From Actinoplanes octamycinicus (GTDB taxonomy: Bacteria; Actinomycetota; Actinomycetes; Mycobacteriales; Micromonosporaceae), in assembly GCF_014205225.1 (NCBI RefSeq), contig NZ_JACHNB010000001.1, forward strand, positions 7,483,501 to 7,547,500: DNA of 64,000 nucleotides, given 5' to 3'. The notes beneath the pieces were generated by a model, which was not told the origin of the DNA, did not search any database, and was given only the letters and a program-made list of their open reading frames with translations. This document shows, piece by piece, positions 60,942-64,000 of this stretch (the stretch's first letter is position 1; every line of letters begins with the position of its first letter). A program made the translations under genes and the position numbers.

Positions 60942-62636
60942 ATGCTGACCTGCGTCGCCGCCGCGGTGGTGGCCCTGCTGGCCACCGTCCTGCGGGGCCG
61001 CCGGGTCCGGTTGTCCGCCACCGGTCTGCTGCGCGACCTGGTGCTCGGGGTGGTCGTGGCGGTCGCGGCCACGGTGGCCCTGCTGCCGGTCCTGGACCGG
61101 ATCCCGGCCGGCACCACGGCGCTGCGGCTCGGCATGACGCTGCCGGCCGTCCTGCTCGGACTGACCGGCGCCGTGACGATGGCGACCGCCGGGTCGCTGA
61201 CCGCCTGGGTTCTCGCCCCGGACGCACCGGCCGGGCAGTACTTCTTCCTGCCGCTCGGCGCCGCCGTGCTGGCCCGGTTCGTGCTGCTCGGACCGGCCCG
61301 GATGGCCGCCGTCCGGGACCTGCTGCGGGACGGCCGGCCGCGGATCCGGCAGGCGCTGCTGTGGACGGTGGCCGCCGCGCTGGCCGTCGCCGCGGTCGTC
61401 ACCACGACCTGGGTCCTGCTCGCGGTCGCCGCCGGTTACGCGCTCTGGTTGCGCCGGATCGCCGGGCTCCCGGCGCCCTGGCTGCGGCAGCAGGCCCGGT
61501 TCGAGGCAGGCCGGGTGGCCGCGATCGCGGTGGTCGCGTTCGGACCGTTCGGGGCGGCGCTGGTGGCGACGCTGGACGCGGCGCCGGCCTGGCAGGTGAT
61601 GCTCTGCGCGCCGCCGCTGGCCCTGGCTCTCCGCTTCGTGGCCGGGATCCGCGGCCGGGCCGGCACCCGCTCGCTGGTGGCGGCGGTGCTGGTGCAGGGT
61701 GGGCTGCTGGCCGCCCTGCTGGCGATGCGGCACCCGGGTGCGCCCGCCCTGACCGGCACCGCCCTGGTGATCCTCGCGGCCGATCTCCACCTGCACTACC
61801 GGTACGGCGCCGCGCCGCTCTACGCCCGGGTCGTCACCGACCTGATCGGCCTGAACCCGGTCTCCCGTGCCGGGCTCCTCGACGAGTGGGCCGGCCGCCG
61901 CGGCCGGGACGGCAGCCTGATCGTGCACCTGATCGGGGCCGCCAACCAGGGTCTGGCCGATCCGCAGCGGGCCGGCGCGGCCCGGGACGCCGCCACGCTC
62001 GGCGGCGCGCTGCGCGGCAACGACGACGACACCGGCTGGGCGGACATCGCCGACGAGGCGATCGAGGCGGTGGCCGGGACCGGCCGGGACGTCCGGGTGT
62101 TCCGCTACCACCGGGCGCAGCACGACGTGCTGGCCGCCCGGCGGGACAGCGACCCGGCGGGCGCGGTCGAGGCGTGGCGGGAGGCGGTCGCCGCGCTCGG
62201 CGGGACCGGCCTGGCCGGGCTGCGGCAGGCCGCCGAGACGCAGCTGGCCCGGGCGCTGTTCGCCGCCCGGCGGGACGACGAGGCCATCGCGCTGCTGGAC
62301 GCGATGCTGGCCCGGCCGGACCTGGTCCCGTACGCGAGAATCGACGCCTGCCTGGTCCGCGCCCTGGCCGCGGTGATCGACGACGATCCGCGGTCCGCGG
62401 AGCGGCTGCGGGCGCAGGCCGCCGCGGTCCGGATCCGGCCCCGCGACCGGTGGCGGTGCCGGGCCGAGGCGCGGACGCTGCTGGCCGGCAGCTCCGGGCG
62501 GTGGCTGCGCGCCCCGCGGGAGATCGAGGGTCAGTTGCGCTGGTTCCGGCGGCTGTTCACGCTGCCGGACTTCGATCCGGGGCGGGTGCTGCAGATCTGG
62601 GAGATGTCCGGCAGCACCAGCGCGGAGCCACGGTGA
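60942..62636 (+). CDS. Membrane protein with cytosolic helical repeat domain
   Basis: A 564-aa protein. The first 290 residues contain about eight to nine hydrophobic helices (LLRDLVLGVVVAVAATVALL, LGMTLPAVLLGLTGAVTM, ALLWTVAAALAVAAVVTTT and others). The remaining 270 residues are soluble and TPR-like (AVEAWREAVAALGGTGLAG, AETQLARALFAARRDDEAIALLDAM). I do not recognise the family. Its stop overlaps the start of the TPR gene by GTGA, so the two are cotranslated partners, perhaps a membrane anchor and a sensor/protease. Confidence 0.75.
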   Translation: MLTCVAAAVVALLATVLRGRRVRLSATGLLRDLVLGVVVAVAATVALLPVLDRIPAGTTALRLGMTLPAVLLGLTGAVTMATAGSLTAWVLAPDAPAGQYFFLPLGAAVLARFVLLGPARMAAVRDLLRDGRPRIRQALLWTVAAALAVAAVVTTTWVLLAVAAGYALWLRRIAGLPAPWLRQQARFEAGRVAAIAVVAFGPFGAALVATLDAAPAWQVMLCAPPLALALRFVAGIRGRAGTRSLVAAVLVQGGLLAALLAMRHPGAPALTGTALVILAADLHLHYRYGAAPLYARVVTDLIGLNPVSRAGLLDEWAGRRGRDGSLIVHLIGAANQGLADPQRAGAARDAATLGGALRGNDDDTGWADIADEAIEAVAGTGRDVRVFRYHRAQHDVLAARRDSDPAGAVEAWREAVAALGGTGLAGLRQAAETQLARALFAARRDDEAIALLDAMLARPDLVPYARIDACLVRALAAVIDDDPRSAERLRAQAAAVRIRPRDRWRCRAEARTLLAGSSGRWLRAPREIEGQLRWFRRLFTLPDFDPGRVLQIWEMSGSTSAEPR

Positions 62637-64000
62637 CTGCCCCGGACCCGGAGCGGATCATCCGGATGCTGCAGTCGTTCGGCAACGACGACCCGGCGGT
62701 CGGGCCGATGGCCGACCTGGCCGAGGCGATGCGCTGCCGGATGAACGACGATCTGACCGGCGCCCGGCGCGCCGCCGACCGCGCCCTGTCCCGGATGGAG
62801 GGACGGCCGCTGACCACCCCCGGATACGCCGAGACGCTGCGCGCGCTGGCCAGCATCCAGCGGCAGCTCGGCCGGTACGCCGAGACCAAGCGTCTGCTGG
62901 AACTCTGTCACCAGGCGCTGGCCGCCACCGACGGCCCGGAGGCGGCCACCACCGAGACCGCGCTGCGCGCCCTCGCCGACGCGCACTGCCTGCTCGGCGA
63001 GTACGACGAGGCGATGACCCGGTGCCGCCAGGCCCTGGCGATCACCGAGCCGGAGCAGGGTCTCGCGCACGGCTTCGGGTTGCAGTTGCTGGCCCGGATC
63101 CACTCCGCGCTCGGCGACGTGGCGGCCGCCGACCGGGCGAACCGGGCCGCCGCCGTCCTGCTGCGCCGGCACGGCCTGGCCGGGCACGTCGCGGCGAACC
63201 TCAGCCAGGCCGGCATCTACCAGGCCAAACAGGGCAACGCCAAGCGGGCTGTCCGGCTCAACCGGCGGGCGCTGCGGATGCGCATCCGGGAGTACGGGCG
63301 GCAGCACTCGGCGACGGCGGAGAGCCTGGTCACGCTGGCCATGGCGTACGGGCACGCGGGCCGGACCCGGCGGGCGCTGCGGCTGACCCGGCGGGCGATC
63401 CGGGTCTACCGGGCGGCGGGCGCCGACACCGACGCGTTCCGGCTCGCCTCGGCGCTGATCGACGCCGGTCAGCTCGGTTTCGACCTGCGCCGCCGGACCG
63501 CGGCCGCGGACACCGAGGCAGGGCTGGAGCTGGCCGTGCGTACCGCCGGCGACCACGATCCGCTGGTGGTCCGCGGGCTGGTGCTGCGCGGCCGGCTGCG
63601 CGCCCGGGCCGGCGACCGGGCGGCCGCCCTCACCGACCTGCTCACCGCTGCCGACCGGCAGAACCGGCTGTTCGGCCCGGTCTTCGGCGCCACCCCGGAG
63701 CCGGGCCGGCTGCGGTTCCTCGCCGAGGCGCGGAGCGGGGTGCGGGACTGGCTGCTGGAGGCGCTGCTCGACGGCGGCGCGGAGCGGGGCCCCGAGGTGC
63801 GGGCCACGCTGCGCCTGGTGATCCAGCGGACCGGCCTGACCTTCGAGGCGGCCGCCCGGGAACGGGCCGCGGTGCTCGCCGGCGGCTACCCGGAACTGGC
63901 CGACGACCTGGCCCGGCTGGCCACCCTGGACCAGCAGCTGGCCGGCGCGCTGGTCGGCGCGGGCAGCGTCCCGGCGGCCACCACCCGGGACCGGCTGCGC
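62633..64000 (+). CDS. TPR protein, probably TPR-CHAT, partial (3' end outside window)
   Basis: GTG 62633 opens a frame that runs to the window edge (456 codons). It contains successive TPR units (GYAETLRALASIQRQLGRYAE, LADAHCLLGEYDEAMTRCRQA, LVTLAMAYGHAGRTRRALRL). From about residue 350 the pattern RLRFLAEARSGVRDWLLEAL and AAARERAAVLAGGYPELADDL matches the linker that precedes CHAT caspase-like domains. The CHAT domain itself would lie beyond 64000 and is an inference. It is coupled to the membrane protein upstream. Confidence 0.78.
   Translation, partial: MTAPDPERIIRMLQSFGNDDPAVGPMADLAEAMRCRMNDDLTGARRAADRALSRMEGRPLTTPGYAETLRALASIQRQLGRYAETKRLLELCHQALAATDGPEAATTETALRALADAHCLLGEYDEAMTRCRQALAITEPEQGLAHGFGLQLLARIHSALGDVAAADRANRAAAVLLRRHGLAGHVAANLSQAGIYQAKQGNAKRAVRLNRRALRMRIREYGRQHSATAESLVTLAMAYGHAGRTRRALRLTRRAIRVYRAAGADTDAFRLASALIDAGQLGFDLRRRTAAADTEAGLELAVRTAGDHDPLVVRGLVLRGRLRARAGDRAAALTDLLTAADRQNRLFGPVFGATPEPGRLRFLAEARSGVRDWLLEALLDGGAERGPEVRATLRLVIQRTGLTFEAAARERAAVLAGGYPELADDLARLATLDQQLAGALVGAGSVPAATTRDRLR

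Overview
The window is high-GC DNA with dense GTG starts, ATGA/GTGA start-stop overlaps, a SARP regulator, F420-type enzymes and STAND ATPases. This points to a filamentous actinomycete, most likely Micromonosporaceae (Actinoplanes-like). The family assignment is an inference from gene content and codon style.

Layout. (1) 1-4256: housekeeping edge with an ANTAR-PAS sensor (cut by the window edge), a STAS anti-sigma antagonist, a DUF2795 protein, an M20 peptidase and an Orn/Lys/Arg decarboxylase. (2) 4314 to about 38110: an apparently complete aromatic (type II) polyketide cluster. The core operon (11822 down to 4414) encodes TcmI-type cyclase, cupin, KS-alpha, KS-beta/CLF, ACP, WhiE-VI-like aromatase, two ketoreductases, two ABM monooxygenases and a P450. 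Around it lie a SARP activator, an asparagine-synthetase-like amidotransferase with a degenerate glutaminase site, a DUF1772 anthrone-oxygenase-like protein, four flavoprotein hydroxylases, an O-methyltransferase, a second methyltransferase, an SDR, a BBE-type oxidase, a second P450, two MarR regulators, two efflux proteins and two double-SnoaL proteins. Seven promoter regions carry three heptamers at exact 11-bp periodicity (consensus YTCCAGC), a likely SARP regulon that includes the SARP gene itself. The enzyme set fits a heavily oxidised pentangular polyphenol or polycyclic xanthone, possibly with an amide or lactam nitrogen. (3) 38121-50493: mixed genes, including an unknown protein, LysE/LysR, GNAT, a DinB-type protein, a repeat protein with an expanded alanine-rich tract, a secreted sedolisin-like protease with a P domain, and a PadR operon that contains a 40-aa repetitive micro-ORF. 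(4) 50534-54324: a divergent pair of an NB-ARC-TPR (NLR-like) protein and a small helical effector-like protein. They share a RHIM-like (V-x-G-x-[VL]-V-Q-A) motif, at the N-terminus of the sensor and the C-terminus of the effector. This is the best candidate here for an unusual biological system, a prion/amyloid-type death or immune switch. The effector gene is translationally coupled to menC. (5) 54352-64000: LLM oxidoreductase, hypotheticals, a decaying Rpn-like locus, an MFS exporter, an Imm5-like immunity protein, a broken SEC-C gene, a quinone reductase, and a membrane protein coupled to a TPR (probably TPR-CHAT) protein that runs off the right edge.

Perfect GC-rich hairpins (12-17 bp stems) punctuate most operon ends. 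No rRNA, tRNA, CRISPR array or intact insertion sequence was seen. The only non-coding stretch above 300 bases is 14008-14523, which holds the SARP-gene upstream region with its heptamer repeats, a terminator hairpin and a short palindrome.
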